Below are positions 54,999 to 64,000 of a stretch of 64,000 nt of DNA, one piece after another. The notes beneath the pieces were generated by a model. The model ran no database searches. It worked only from the letters and a program-made list of their open reading frames with translations, and was not told the origin of the DNA. The DNA is from Rutpela maculata (lineage: Eukaryota; Arthropoda; Insecta; Coleoptera; Cerambycidae), in NCBI GenBank assembly GCA_936432065.2, contig OW386285.2, forward strand, positions 368,963,249-369,027,248, given 5' to 3'. The translations under genes and the position numbers were made by a program. Positions within the stretch are counted from its first letter, which is position 1; each line of letters starts with the position of its first letter.

Positions 54999-56424
54999 CA
55001 GAGCTGGGCAGAGTACCGCACTAAAGTACTCGTGAAAACTTGAGTACGAGTACTTGTTTTTGAATCACTCTAAAAATGAGTACTTTTGCTAAATTTGGAG
55101 AGTACTCTTCTAAAAATGAGTAACGAGTACGAGTACTTCGAAAGATACCAAATTGAAATAGGTAATAGACAAAAAATTAGAATACCACTTACACCATTAT
55201 CAATAAATAAAAGTATATCGGCATTTTAATTGCATTTTCAATAAAAATAATAAAAAATCTTTATTGGTCATAAAAGTAAACAATACAAATATAACTAAAA
55301 GGCCATCGACCGAGGTCCTTCAGCCTGTCCATTATATCATTTAATATTTGTGCAAAAATTAAATATAGTGAAAAGTAAGATCAATTTCAGTGTAAAAAAA
55401 AGATTTCATAATACAATAGAAAAAAAAAATTTCATATTACAATTTAAAGTATAAAGTATATGATGATTGAAAGCAAAAGTACAAATAGGAGCATATCAAA
55501 AAGAAAGTGTTTAATTAGCTACTTGTAAGGAAATCAAAATTTCTTGAATAGTTCTCTCGGGAAAACGACACCTTGACCTCTGAACTGTTCGTGATCTCAG
55601 GAGAGGATTTATAATCTCTTTTTGAGGACTTCGTGCGAATCTCTGGGAAAGCATATTTAGTCTCTCCTGGATAGGATTGACTTTTAACTTGGTATAAAGA
55701 TAATTATTAGAAGGCTTGTAGAGTGGATTCCTCGGATGGCGCATCTTCGTAATTAGTCTCAAAGTGGAGGTTTCAGCAACTTGGATATTTTTTGTGATTG
55801 ATTTACGGCAGTTCAGGTATAAAGTAGGTCGGCAAATAGATTTGTATATTTTGGCTGCATTTTTAATTAATCGTTAATTAAAAAATTAGCAACGCCATAA
55901 TGACTGAAATGGTTTTCCGGCTTTTTATTATGACGTCTTTACATTTTTCAAGTCACACAATAATATCATATAAAAATTTCTGCCACCAGCTCCCTAGCTA
56001 TAACGTGACACATGAATCACCACAACTTTTTAATTTTTTTTGTCAGTTCTTATTTTAAAAATCCGCATTTATTATTACAAATCTGAAGAACTACGAAGTT
56101 AACAAAGCTTAAAGCACCAACTTGCCACTTCGTGATGTTTCACACATCAAACGCTCACTTCTCACCTGACTGTCAGACTGCCCTGCATACTTGTATGGAA
56201 AAAGACTGAGCTGAGACTTACCTGTGTTGCACGTCGGTACTCGTACTCGTTACTCGTCAGTTGTGGCCGTCAAAAATACTCGAGTACCTAATAATGTAAA
56301 GTACTTGAAAGTTTCGAGTACAGAGTGCCATCCAAATAAAAGTACTCGCGAGTACTTGTTACTGAGTACCTTGGGTACTCAGTACAGTTACGAGTAAAAT
56401 TTACTCGAGTACTGCCCAGCTCTG
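54999..56424. mobile_element. hAT-type element with GAGTACT subterminal repeats
   Basis: Tips CAGAGCTGGGCAGAGTAC and, in complement, CAGAGCTGGGCAGTACTCGA. Flanked by an 8-bp direct repeat TTCGTGAC/TTCGTGAT (54991-54998 and 56425-56432, one mismatch). CAG-type tips and 8-bp duplication define hAT. Both ends are saturated with GAGTACT/AGTACTC and GAGTACGAGTAC motifs, the usual subterminal transposase sites. Between them lies a LINE fragment and no hAT transposase. Confidence 0.85.
55240..55870 (-). pseudogene. Jockey-like LINE 3' end inside the hAT element
   Basis: Minus strand reads AAKIYKSICRPTLYLNCRKS, ITKNIQVAETSTLRLITKMR, HPRNPLYKPSNNYLYTKLKV and NPIQERLNMLSQRFARSP, ending in a stop at 55511. 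This is the region after RT in Jockey/CR1-type LINEs (yk.yirP.l.yg ... lq..q...lR.itg.pry.rN ... l.i..i.e....l). About 270 bases of 3' UTR follow with AATAAAGATTTTTTATTATT. The fragment is 5'-truncated as usual for LINE insertions, and the AT-rich tail near 55240 is its 3' end. Confidence 0.7.
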
Positions 56425-56432
56425 TTCGTGAT

Positions 56433-58387
56433 AAAATACCTAGATAAAATAAAACTTTGCAAACGCTTCAAAATATTTTATAAAGTGACTGTACTGTGAC
56501 AGGTATTTGCTATAAATAAATAGAGGGCATATTTGTTTTATTTTTTCTTTTATTAACCATCTTCACAAAATTTTAAAAAGGATGAGGTTCTTAATTCGAT
56601 CCGTATGTGTATGTATTTCACAAAGCTAATTCATAGGAAAAGTCTCCTCCACCACTAACTGTTTCAATTTATTATAAATTGATATAAGGAAAATACTACT
56701 GTTTTATATCACTAAATTTATTGTAACAACGTTACTGCAGTTTCGGCACATTAACAATTGATTCAAATAATGAATTTACAAAGAAATGTGGTTATTTATA
56801 AACTAGATTATTACAGGAGGTAAGGTTGATCAAATTTGGGGAGTGTTGACAATAGAACTAAATTATGCAAATAAGTTTTCAGAATTTTAATACATTAACA
56901 AGGGTAGATTAGTATAAATCTGATGTTATTTAGAAGGTTATTTATGTATTACGGAATTTTGTCGGATTCTAATAAATCTGTTTTAAAACTTTTTCCCTTT
57001 ACGTGTAATATCTTTAGGTAGATTATATTGGAGAAATTGTGACTTGTTTTTAAAATATGATTTGCAAAGTTCAAGTCTGTTTTTTAAATCTAAAAGAATG
57101 TAAGTCAGCCACCTTTCGGTTTGTCGAAGTCAGGACAAGTGTTCCTAACTCGGGAGCAAAGGGCGCCTATATTTTCCCCACAATTTGGAGGGAGCTCCAC
57201 GCCCACAATCCCAGAAACTGAATTTCCCGAAAGGACAAGGGTAGATAAGCTATACATTTTCGCCCACTAATTTCATAAAAATAAAAAGTTCTCCTTAAAA
57301 TCATTAAAGGTTATTTATTTATAGTTGAACATATGATTTTTATGTTTCTATACGTTTTACATTTAAAAAACAACAGTAAGTCGTAATAATATTATTTCAA
57401 AGTAAGCATGTTTGCAGTTTATTTGTAATTTTTGACGTTTTTTCGAACTTTTAATGCATATTTCAGTTTGATCGATGAACCAAGAAAATCTATACCTCAT
57501 TTCATTGTTGATTATTTAAGCTTTTAAATAATGATCAATTTATATTGGTTCATTAAGCGCTTCAATGTATAAAAAACAAAATCATTTCCGCGGGAGTCGT
57601 AATGGTGTCGACGTTGCGTGCGAATTTAAACATGTCACCGCTCAAAACTACATATTGTCTTGTATATTGAAAAAAAAAAGTTGGTAATCCACGACTATCG
57701 TATAATCACTGCATTCTACATTTAACAATTGACAAATAATGATATTCATTATTCCAACCTAACGTATAATGAACATAATCTCATTCTAACGCATATTTGA
57801 CCAACCAGGAACTAGTTGTTTTCATTCTAACGCACCTTTGACCAATCAGGACTAGCAATTTTCATAAGGAAACGGCGAATCCATTTTTTCCATGTTTTCG
57901 TGCATATTTTCGTGTTTGATGTTTAACACGTCAACGTTTTACTGTAAAGGAACTTTATTTTTTCACTTTTAGACGATTAAAACAGTTAAAATATACGATA
58001 GTCGTATTCAGCTCGCGTTTAATGGCTATTACACGCTCGAATGATTTACGACACGCCTTCGACTCGTGCCGTAAACATCACCCTCGCGAGTAATAGCCAT
58101 CATTATACGATCACTGAATAATTTGAGCTATTCCAAAGTACAGTTTTTATTACTCGTCAAGACATATACTACTCGGAAAATATAATGACATATGACATGG
58201 CCGATGGGCGGAAAAAGGCCCTTATCCACCCTTGCCCTTTTTTGAGAAGTTCATTGTTACTGTGTGTTTTTTATGTAGCACAAAACTAAGTACTTAAGCA
58301 AAATAAATAGCAATAATTTTCTTTGAAGAATAAACATTTTTATTCAAATTTTGGCATTTGGTTGTGTACTAAAGACGAAATAATATA
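56433..58387. other. Intergenic, short palindromes only
   Basis: 56553-56630 repeats 49005-49095. Around 57700-58140 there are inverted pieces (CGACTATCGTATAATCACTG, ATACGATAGTCGTATTCAGC, TGGCTATTACACGCTCGA with TCGCGAGTAATAGCCA), possibly a decayed MITE. No coding region is seen. Confidence 0.4.
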
Positions 58388-58505
58388 CAGTAAACCGCAG
58401 ATTTAACAGACACTCAACAAATGTCGGCATCTTTGGCTTTGTATAAGGCGTGTTTGGTGGGTTAAAGGCGCCGACATTTTTGAGTGCCTGTTAAATCTGC
58501 TGTCA
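58388..58505. mobile_element. Tiny foldback MITE
   Basis: A 118-base hairpin: GCAGATTTAACAGACACTC and AATGTCGGC pair with GCCGACATTTTTGAGTG and CCTGTTAAATCTGC. The stem is about 40 bp with few mismatches and the loop about 30 bases. No clear target duplication. Confidence 0.6.
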
Positions 58506-59571
58506 ACATTACTAATAGTACAGTCGAATTGATTTAATTCAATTTTTTTCAACGACCACATTCTACTAGAAATTTTATTGTTGATTCTTATGTATTATCA
58601 CCTGATTGCGAAAAAAATATTTGCGCCCAAAAATTCCTGGTGCGTCAAAAGTTATATGCACTTCTTGACGCGGTTTCACGGATTTTCTGCTGCTTAATAT
58701 ATCTCTTACTAGTAATCTAATGGGAATTTTAAAAATACTGGCTTATTTGAAATAAAGTTCTTAAAAAATGTAGACCTGTCCGATATGTAGAGGTCAATCC
58801 ACCATCTTGGAAAAATGGAAAACACCAAAATGGCCAAAAAAATCCAAATTGAATATCTTTTCGATAAAAAGGAGTAATTTTACCAAAGTTGGCAAAAATA
58901 AAACTCATCTATAATCAAATATAACGCACCAAACCCGGACGCTCTCAAGGAGGCATTGTGCGTTACTTTTCTTTTTTTCGATTGTAGGTTCTTTTACTTT
59001 AAGGGGATAAAGTTATTTTTTTTTATTTTCGAAAAAAGTGCATTTTTTACAATTTTCAAAAATGTATTTTCATCGACCCTCCTTTTTTCCACCCAATTTT
59101 CATCGAAACAAAACGTGAAAGAACTTTTCAGTCATTCATTTTGTATTAAATTTTTGAAGTTATGAGACTTTCTACAGTATATAGGTAAAATATTTTATTG
59201 GAAAATTTCATTTTTATCAAAATTTCGTTCCAGAAACTTTCAAATGGCACGAGACGACGGCAAACAAAGCGTTCAGTTGACAATTTTCTGTTGATTCGGT
59301 TGATGAATAGTATGTGATGTAAAATCGGGACATAGCAACATTAGCAACCAGTAGAGACCTGGGCTAATGCACGGGTAAATCCCGAAAAATTCGGTACGGA
59401 TGCCAACTCCGATGTAAGCTTTTTTGTATCTAGTTCGAAGGGACGACCAGTTTGACCTCTATAGCACGTATACAATCCAGACATGTCAATTTATAAACTT
59501 TGATTTTTTTAATTCGATTAGTTTTATCTTTGGCGTTATTCAAAATAATATTTGATCATTTTCAGATTGAC
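58506..59571. other. Intergenic, nothing recognised
   Basis: AT-rich; a 69-codon frame (58956-59165) is Phe/Lys-rich from composition only. No repeat structure found. Confidence 0.35.
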
Positions 59572-59575
59572 TTAA

Positions 59576-59930
59576 GGATAAGATTTTGCAGAGTGAGAGG
59601 GAACTATGCGTTTATTTTCGGTTTATTATAAATATTTAAAAAATCATAAATGCTTTAAAATAGCTTCAGGTACTTCCCGTTGCTCTAAGGAATACAACCA
59701 TATATATACCGTTTTTATCATAAATTTTATATATAGTTAAATGCCATACTCTAATAATGAAATTAGGAACTATTTTCATTGACACTACAATATTCAAGTA
59801 CAACAGAAATTTACAATAAAAAATATATATAGTTGTATTCGTTAGAACAATAGCAGTATGTAAAACAGTTAAATATTTATAATAAAGCGAAAATAAACGC
59901 ATATTTCCTTCTCACTGCAAAATCCTACCC
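59576..59930. mobile_element. TTAA-flanked foldback MITE
   Basis: Tips GGATAAGATTTTGCAG and GGGTAGGATTTTGCAG (complement) with further pairing through ATGCGTTTATTTTCG and TTTATTATAAATATTT. TTAA lies on both sides (59572-59575 and 59931-59934). TTAA targets fit piggyBac- or Kolobok-type transposases; no protein is present. Confidence 0.7.
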
Positions 59931-59934
59931 TTAA

Positions 59935-60299
59935 AACTAACTTCCATATTATACTGACTGACAAAATGTGTTTTTCGATTATAAACCATACGAAAAAATT
60001 ATATATCAGTTTATGGTCTACATCGTATTTTCAAGCATATATTGTCGCAAATTCTATAAAAAATTATTTCCAATAAAAATATCAGTTAATAATAAATAGC
60101 AGTTTATAGACGTATTTATTTAACAATTTTCAATACTTATAACTAATATTTGGGAGTTATATAATTTAATTGAATAACGATGAAAGTAAAAGATCTTGAA
60201 GAACAAGAAGCTGTGTCATGCTGAGTCATCAATCATAGCAAGCGTGTTGTACTGAATGACGCATAATTCACAAAAGAGTTCATGGAATATTGTGTCACG
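59935..60299. other. Intergenic, nothing recognised
   Basis: AT-rich spacer between a MITE and the mariner remnant, with no feature identified. Confidence 0.35.
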
Positions 60300-60495
60300 T
60301 TAGTTGCAGTTGTTGGTTTCATTTTTCATCACGACTCTCAAAGAATTCGGAACCAACGATGGGATTTCTCTCTGGATTTCTTAACCGCCTGGATGGTTTC
60401 TGACTTATTCGTAGACTGTTTTTTTTTTCAATAATCCCAAAGGAAATAATCAGAGCTCATCAAATTCTGCGAACGTAGGGGCCATCGTCTGGATT
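60300..60495 (-). pseudogene. mariner/Tc1-type transposase C-terminal remnant
   Basis: Minus strand reads ESRRWPLRSQNLMSSDYFLW then D-Y-stop, and after in-frame stops KSETIQAVKKSREKSHRWF. This matches WPPRSPDLTPxDYFLWGxLK...KPETIxxLxxxI, the block around the third catalytic acid of IS630/mariner-type transposases. Several stops and substitutions (the catalytic D of SPDL reads N here) show it is long dead. No matching TIRs were found. Confidence 0.6.
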
Positions 60496-60649
60496 CTACC
60501 TTCATTCTAGACTAACCACGAGTTGAATTGTAATGAAGCATTCTTAAATTCGTGTTCCATTACTAAGTTTCCGTCTAGAGATACGTATTCTACACACGGC
60601 ACCAAATTTGCACACGGCACGAACATCGCCAGCAAGGAGGGATCTCGGA

Positions 60650-60686
60650 TATAAAAGCCCGGCCACGAATCAACAGAATTGCAGTG
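60650..60686 (+). promoter_or_regulatory. Candidate TATA/Inr promoter in the LTR
   Basis: TATAAAAG at 60650 is followed by GCAGTGCAG with the initiator A at 60683, 33 bases downstream, in a local GC-rich context. Confidence 0.4.
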
Positions 60687-60739
60687 CAGTGTGCACTTCC
60701 TGACATCTGTCTTCAGCGTGCTGAGCTGGACGCATTTTA

Positions 60740-61281
60740 TAGACTGGCGATACATGACCAGTCAGGTGCAACGTTTTTAAAATGCATGCCAATCATATAT
60801 GAATGAAATTACCGTGAATATGCCAGAAACGCAAATTTTAGGCAGTCATCGCGTGCAGAAGGCTGTGCAAATCGATTTTTTTTGTTTATTTTTTTTTGTG
60901 TTTTTTTTTTTAATTTAAAGTGGATGCCAAGCGTGCCAAACGAAAAGCCTTAAAAAAGAATCCAGCGAAAATTCATTGGCATGCAGTTTACGCGCGCAAA
61001 ACACACGTTGATGTGCATATTAAATCGTAACATTTTTCGGTGTTCTTGATTTTGGATGATTCTGATTTTGGATTTTTTTTAAGGCTTTTCGTTTGGCACT
61101 CTTGGCATCCACTTTATATTAACAAAAAAAGAAACAAAAAAAATTGATTTGCACAGCCTTCTGCACGCAACGACTGACTAAAATTTACGTTTCTGGCATA
61201 TTCACGGTAATTTCATTCATATATATGATTGGTATGCATTTTAAAAACGTTGTACCTGACTGGTCATGTACCGCCAGTCTA
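60740..61281. mobile_element. Foldback MITE, TTA duplication
   Basis: Tips TAGACTGGCGRTACATGACC pair with the complement; arms continue through ATGAATGAAATTACCG, CACAGCCTTCTGCACG and TAAGGCTTTTCGTTTGGC. TTA flanks both sides (60737-60739 and 61282-61284), as for Harbinger-type elements (TWA). Confidence 0.72.
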
Positions 61282-61309
61282 TTAGTATTGTACGCCTCAC
61301 GACGTAACT

Positions 61310-61490
61310 GAGCCGGGACGAATGCAACTTGGCCTTCAGCGTGTTGAGCTGGGAGCCCCTTGCGTCAATGGTTATTTGCCCGACGCCGTTCCGCCGCCAG
61401 AGCCAGAATGCAACATGACCTAGAGGTCTCCTTCAGCGTGTTGAGCTGGGAGCCCCTTGTGCCGATGGTTATTCGTTTTTGACGCCGTCC
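61310..61490 (+). repeat. Direct repeat, ~97-bp unit
   Basis: CTTCAGCGTGTTGAGCTGGG then AGCCCCTTG, a short variable part, ATGGTTATT and GACGCCGT occurs twice (61333, 61430). A related CTTCAGCGTGCTGAGCTGG stands at 60711, on the other side of the MITE, so three units existed before that insertion. Confidence 0.65.
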
Positions 61491-61742
61491 CAGTAGCAGC
61501 TATTCGCCGCATCGTCACATTACACTATCTCCTCCTCTCTCTCTCTATTCATGTGAAGGAAATGTCATACTAATAACCGTAAAAGATACGGACCTGTAGA
61601 AATGATAACCTGTACTGAAATGTATGTCATGTAACACTGCCGTATTTTACCTTAATAAATTGTTAATTTTTATTGGTCTTATTAACTAAACTGAACCCTG
61701 TATTAATCTACAAACCAGCTACCTGAGCAAGAAACCGTTACA

Positions 61743-62793
61743 TAATTATATGGATATATCTTCTTATTCACATCGTCTTGGCAGGCGTTTTATCATTCAT
61801 GCATTATTCCAGTTAACTCTATGCTGTATGGAACGTCTGATAGTATCACGTCATTTGGCGTGGTGGCCTCTTATAGGCACACGGCCTCGCCTCTTTCCCA
61901 GCAGCTCCTTGGTGATATCAGCTCAACGTTTCCTTCGTCTTTTTCCATTTGATTTTCCCTGAACCATCAACCGTTCTATATTGTCCTTTGTAACGGTTCA
62001 TTTTTAATTACTGTCTATAGTCTGGTTAATTTAACTAAAATACTACATTTTATTAATTTTCCGCCCTGAAATTACCATAAGCCAGTCCTGTCATAGCGAA
62101 ATATGGTCGATACTCCTATACAATAATTTTAATGTTTGCATAACATAAGTTCCGTCTTTTACCTTAGTAGGGGGTGTGAGATTAAAATGTCACTTCCATC
62201 CCGTGCGCATTGTGATAGTTTGATGCGACGCGACAAGATGGCAGTCTGGATGGGAAGTTAATGGTTGAACAGCGGGTTATCTTTGCTGCAGAGAATTTAT
62301 CACTTTAATGTATTAAAGTACCGCTTCTAGTTTTATTGGTGTTTGATGACTACTTAAAGAATCTTTATTAGTAGTAATATTATGTTTTTTTTTTTGTGAA
62401 AAGTGCTCCATATTTTCCGTCTACAAATTGTAAGTAGAAAACCTTTTTACTCCTGTGTTCCATGCCTAATATGGCTGCCTAATTTTGATGTCCTATTTGA
62501 CCCCATGCGAAATTCTGCGAGGTTTCCTTTTACGTATGCCCAACGATTAACTTTGGGTGCAAAGTGCTACGTTGCTAGAAATACTTTCTGTATCAATTTG
62601 AAATCGAATGTCCAATTATATTTAATTTTGACTCGCTTTTTTTGTGCGCGATGACCAACGTTAGTATATTTATGTCTAGTATATATTATCTTGACGAAAA
62701 CGTTCGAGTTTACCTACACCCTGTAGATTTTTTGTTCTTATGCTGTAAATTGTTGTCTTTAACTAAAATCAATATATGAAAAACTAGAGGAAG
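61743..62793. other. Intergenic, nothing recognised
   Basis: Plus-strand frames at 61750-61962 and 62403-62654 show no known family. No inverted repeat or RNA gene found. Confidence 0.35.
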
Positions 62794-63995
62794 CATTATA
62801 CTCTTCGCCGATTTACTGAGCTTTTTATATAATTGTTATACATTCTATAGGATACTCTTCGCATTTTTCTTGTAAATAATGTTAGTTTTTGGACATTCTA
62901 AATTTTGTGATACCAACTTTGTTGTGAAAAAAAAATATATGAAAAAAAATCACGATGTGTGAGGGATCGAACCCGGGACCCTTGGATTGCGAGAGAGAGA
63001 GAGAGAAAACAAATTTATTTGACATTTCTTGTTACAAGAATGCACCTCATCGGATCCCGGCCCGGAGCCAACCAGACAACCACGGCGCGTAGCGTCGTGG
63101 AAAATGTGTGGTTGGACGAGGCGGGTCCGATTTGGTTTAACGATAATGCTTGTTGCAGCTAGGACACCTCCGCCTTAGGCAGACTTAAAACTAGGTTAAA
63201 ATTAGGGAATGTGCTCGCACGAGCCTAAAACTAATGAATAAAAAACTTAAAACTAACACTTGCACTGCACTTACAAATTTTTGGTTGCTGATACGGGAAA
63301 ACAGAATTAAACGAAAAAACCCGTTCGAGCAAATGACGTCCTTGTTGTCTGATCGCCGTCAAGAAAGGTAGGGTAGTTAAAAGGGTTGAATTTAAAAAGT
63401 TTGGATTTACAGGATGTTATCGGCCTAGAGGGAATTTAGAAAGACAAAAAGGGGACAAAAAGGTGAAAAGAACAAAATTGTACAAACATAAAGAAGAAAC
63501 TCTTGCCGCTACACCACCAATTCTTATTACTAAAATTGTTAATGAGTGCAATATATACCATTAGAAAATTTATTGTGATTATTAGAAAACACACATTAGT
63601 AAAATGTATTAAAAAAAAAATAGTGATAGGAAATAACATTTCGCAAGGTTTCTATTTATTACAAACCATAAAAAAAATGTAAAAAATATTTTTTTAATTT
63701 TTAAATTACTAATAACTTTTTTATTTACCAATCTATTTTGTTGAAAAACAATAGGGTTCTTCCTCTAGCTAACACTAAGTTACTCTCCAAATTTCAATAC
63801 AATCGGATTTTTCTTTCTTGAGTTATCGTGCTTAAAAGAAACGTGACGGACGGACAGACGGACATTTTGAAAGTTGTTCAGAATTCGTTCACTAACATAA
63901 CGATATAAAAATTTTTTCTCTACGAGCGATACTTACTGATTTAGAAATGTGCCGATCAAATACAATATACTCTTCGTTTTTGCGAAGAGTATAAT
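62794..63995 (+). repeat. TACTCTTCGC-family repeat, complete copy
   Basis: Starts ATTATACTCTTCGC and ends GCGAAGAGTATAAT. Just inside the right end TACTCTTCG and CGAAGAGTA form a hairpin across TTTTTG (63968-63993). It contains AATTGTTATACATTCTATAG, GCGAGAGAGAGAGAGAG, the AAACCCGTTCGAGCAAATGA block, ATATCGGCCTA-like TTATCGGCCTAG, TATCGTGCTTAAAAGAAACG and the ACGGACGGACAGACGG tract. Copies or pieces lie at 28817-29972, 37480-39365, 46205-46275 and 4236-4277. No protein is readable. Confidence 0.7.
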
Positions 63996-64000
63996 AATGT

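Larger units (their letters stand above)
60529..61742 (+). mobile_element. Candidate solo LTR with a MITE insertion
   Basis: Begins TGTAATGAAG and ends GAAACCGTTACA, so TGTAA...TTACA ends are complementary as in LTRs. Inside are a TATAAAAG box with a plausible initiator (60650-60685), GC-richer leader sequence, and AATAAA (61654-61659) near the 3' end, i.e. U3-R-U5 order on the plus strand. Removing the MITE at 60740-61281 leaves about 670 bases. No partner LTR or internal region is in the window and the flanking duplication is unclear, so this is an inference. Confidence 0.4.

Noticed and set aside
60507..60755. Minus-strand 82-codon frame
   Set aside because: It runs across the candidate LTR leader and MITE border and has no similarity; a chance frame.
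62964..62988. tRNA-like B box on the minus strand (GGTTCGATCC with a paired CCCGGG stem)
   Set aside because: No A box, acceptor stem or anticodon arm lies upstream at the right distance, so it is neither a tRNA gene nor a supported SINE head.

Overview
The window looks like a repeat-dense stretch of an arthropod, probably insect, nuclear genome. The base composition is AT-rich. There are no operons and no intact host exon that I can recognise. The element mix is typical of insects: Penelope-like, R4/Dong-type LINE, Ty3/gypsy, piggyBac, Transib, P, hAT, Tc1/mariner, Harbinger-like elements and a 5S-derived SINE. I cannot place it to order. Almost everything readable is a transposable element, most are broken, and several are nested, so relative ages can be read from the nesting.

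Left part (1-12 kb): a Harbinger-like relic with a frameshifted MADF domain; a TA-flanked TIR element holding the first copy of a dispersed GT/CA-skewed repeat; a foldback element split by a Penelope-like element (reverse transcriptase plus GIY-YIG nuclease, one frameshift) with a 12-bp target duplication; a 1.5-kb TIR element with a promoter-like core; and a 1.5-kb TA-flanked foldback.

12-18 kb: a 5.7-kb Transib-type element (TIR CACRGTG, 5-bp duplication CGCCG) carries a dead piggyBac (TTAA-flanked) and a second Transib-type element, which itself carries a 0.19-kb Penelope miniature with a perfect 13-bp duplication. 18-26 kb: a 1.7-kb TIR element full of a GTGACGGTCGTGAG motif, two foldbacks, two minisatellites, and a foldback hit by a 5S rRNA-derived SINE.

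26-31 kb and 50-54 kb hold the most unusual content: four relics of an unnamed protein family. Its signatures (HEEAD, DTD, HALxGSD, then a GW/WFEG region or a Cys-rich CXC tail) line up in order and spacing with the metal-binding acids of FEN/XPG nucleases. They sit in or next to inverted-repeat elements, which suggests a transposon family with a FEN-like nuclease.

32-36 kb is an almost full-length R4/Dong-type LINE (RT, CCHC, PD-D/E endonuclease) whose reading frame is split at a perfect 10-bp hairpin. 40-43 kb is a young Ty3/gypsy element (near-identical LTRs) lacking gag, protease and most of RT. 43-45 kb is a P-type element with a THAP exon and splice donor. 46-48 kb is a CCAAGTAACACA-ended element inserted in the dispersed repeat. 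55-56 kb is a hAT element containing a Jockey-like LINE tail. 58-64 kb holds small MITEs, a mariner transposase tail, a candidate solo LTR with its own MITE insertion, and a 1.2-kb hairpin-ended repeat.
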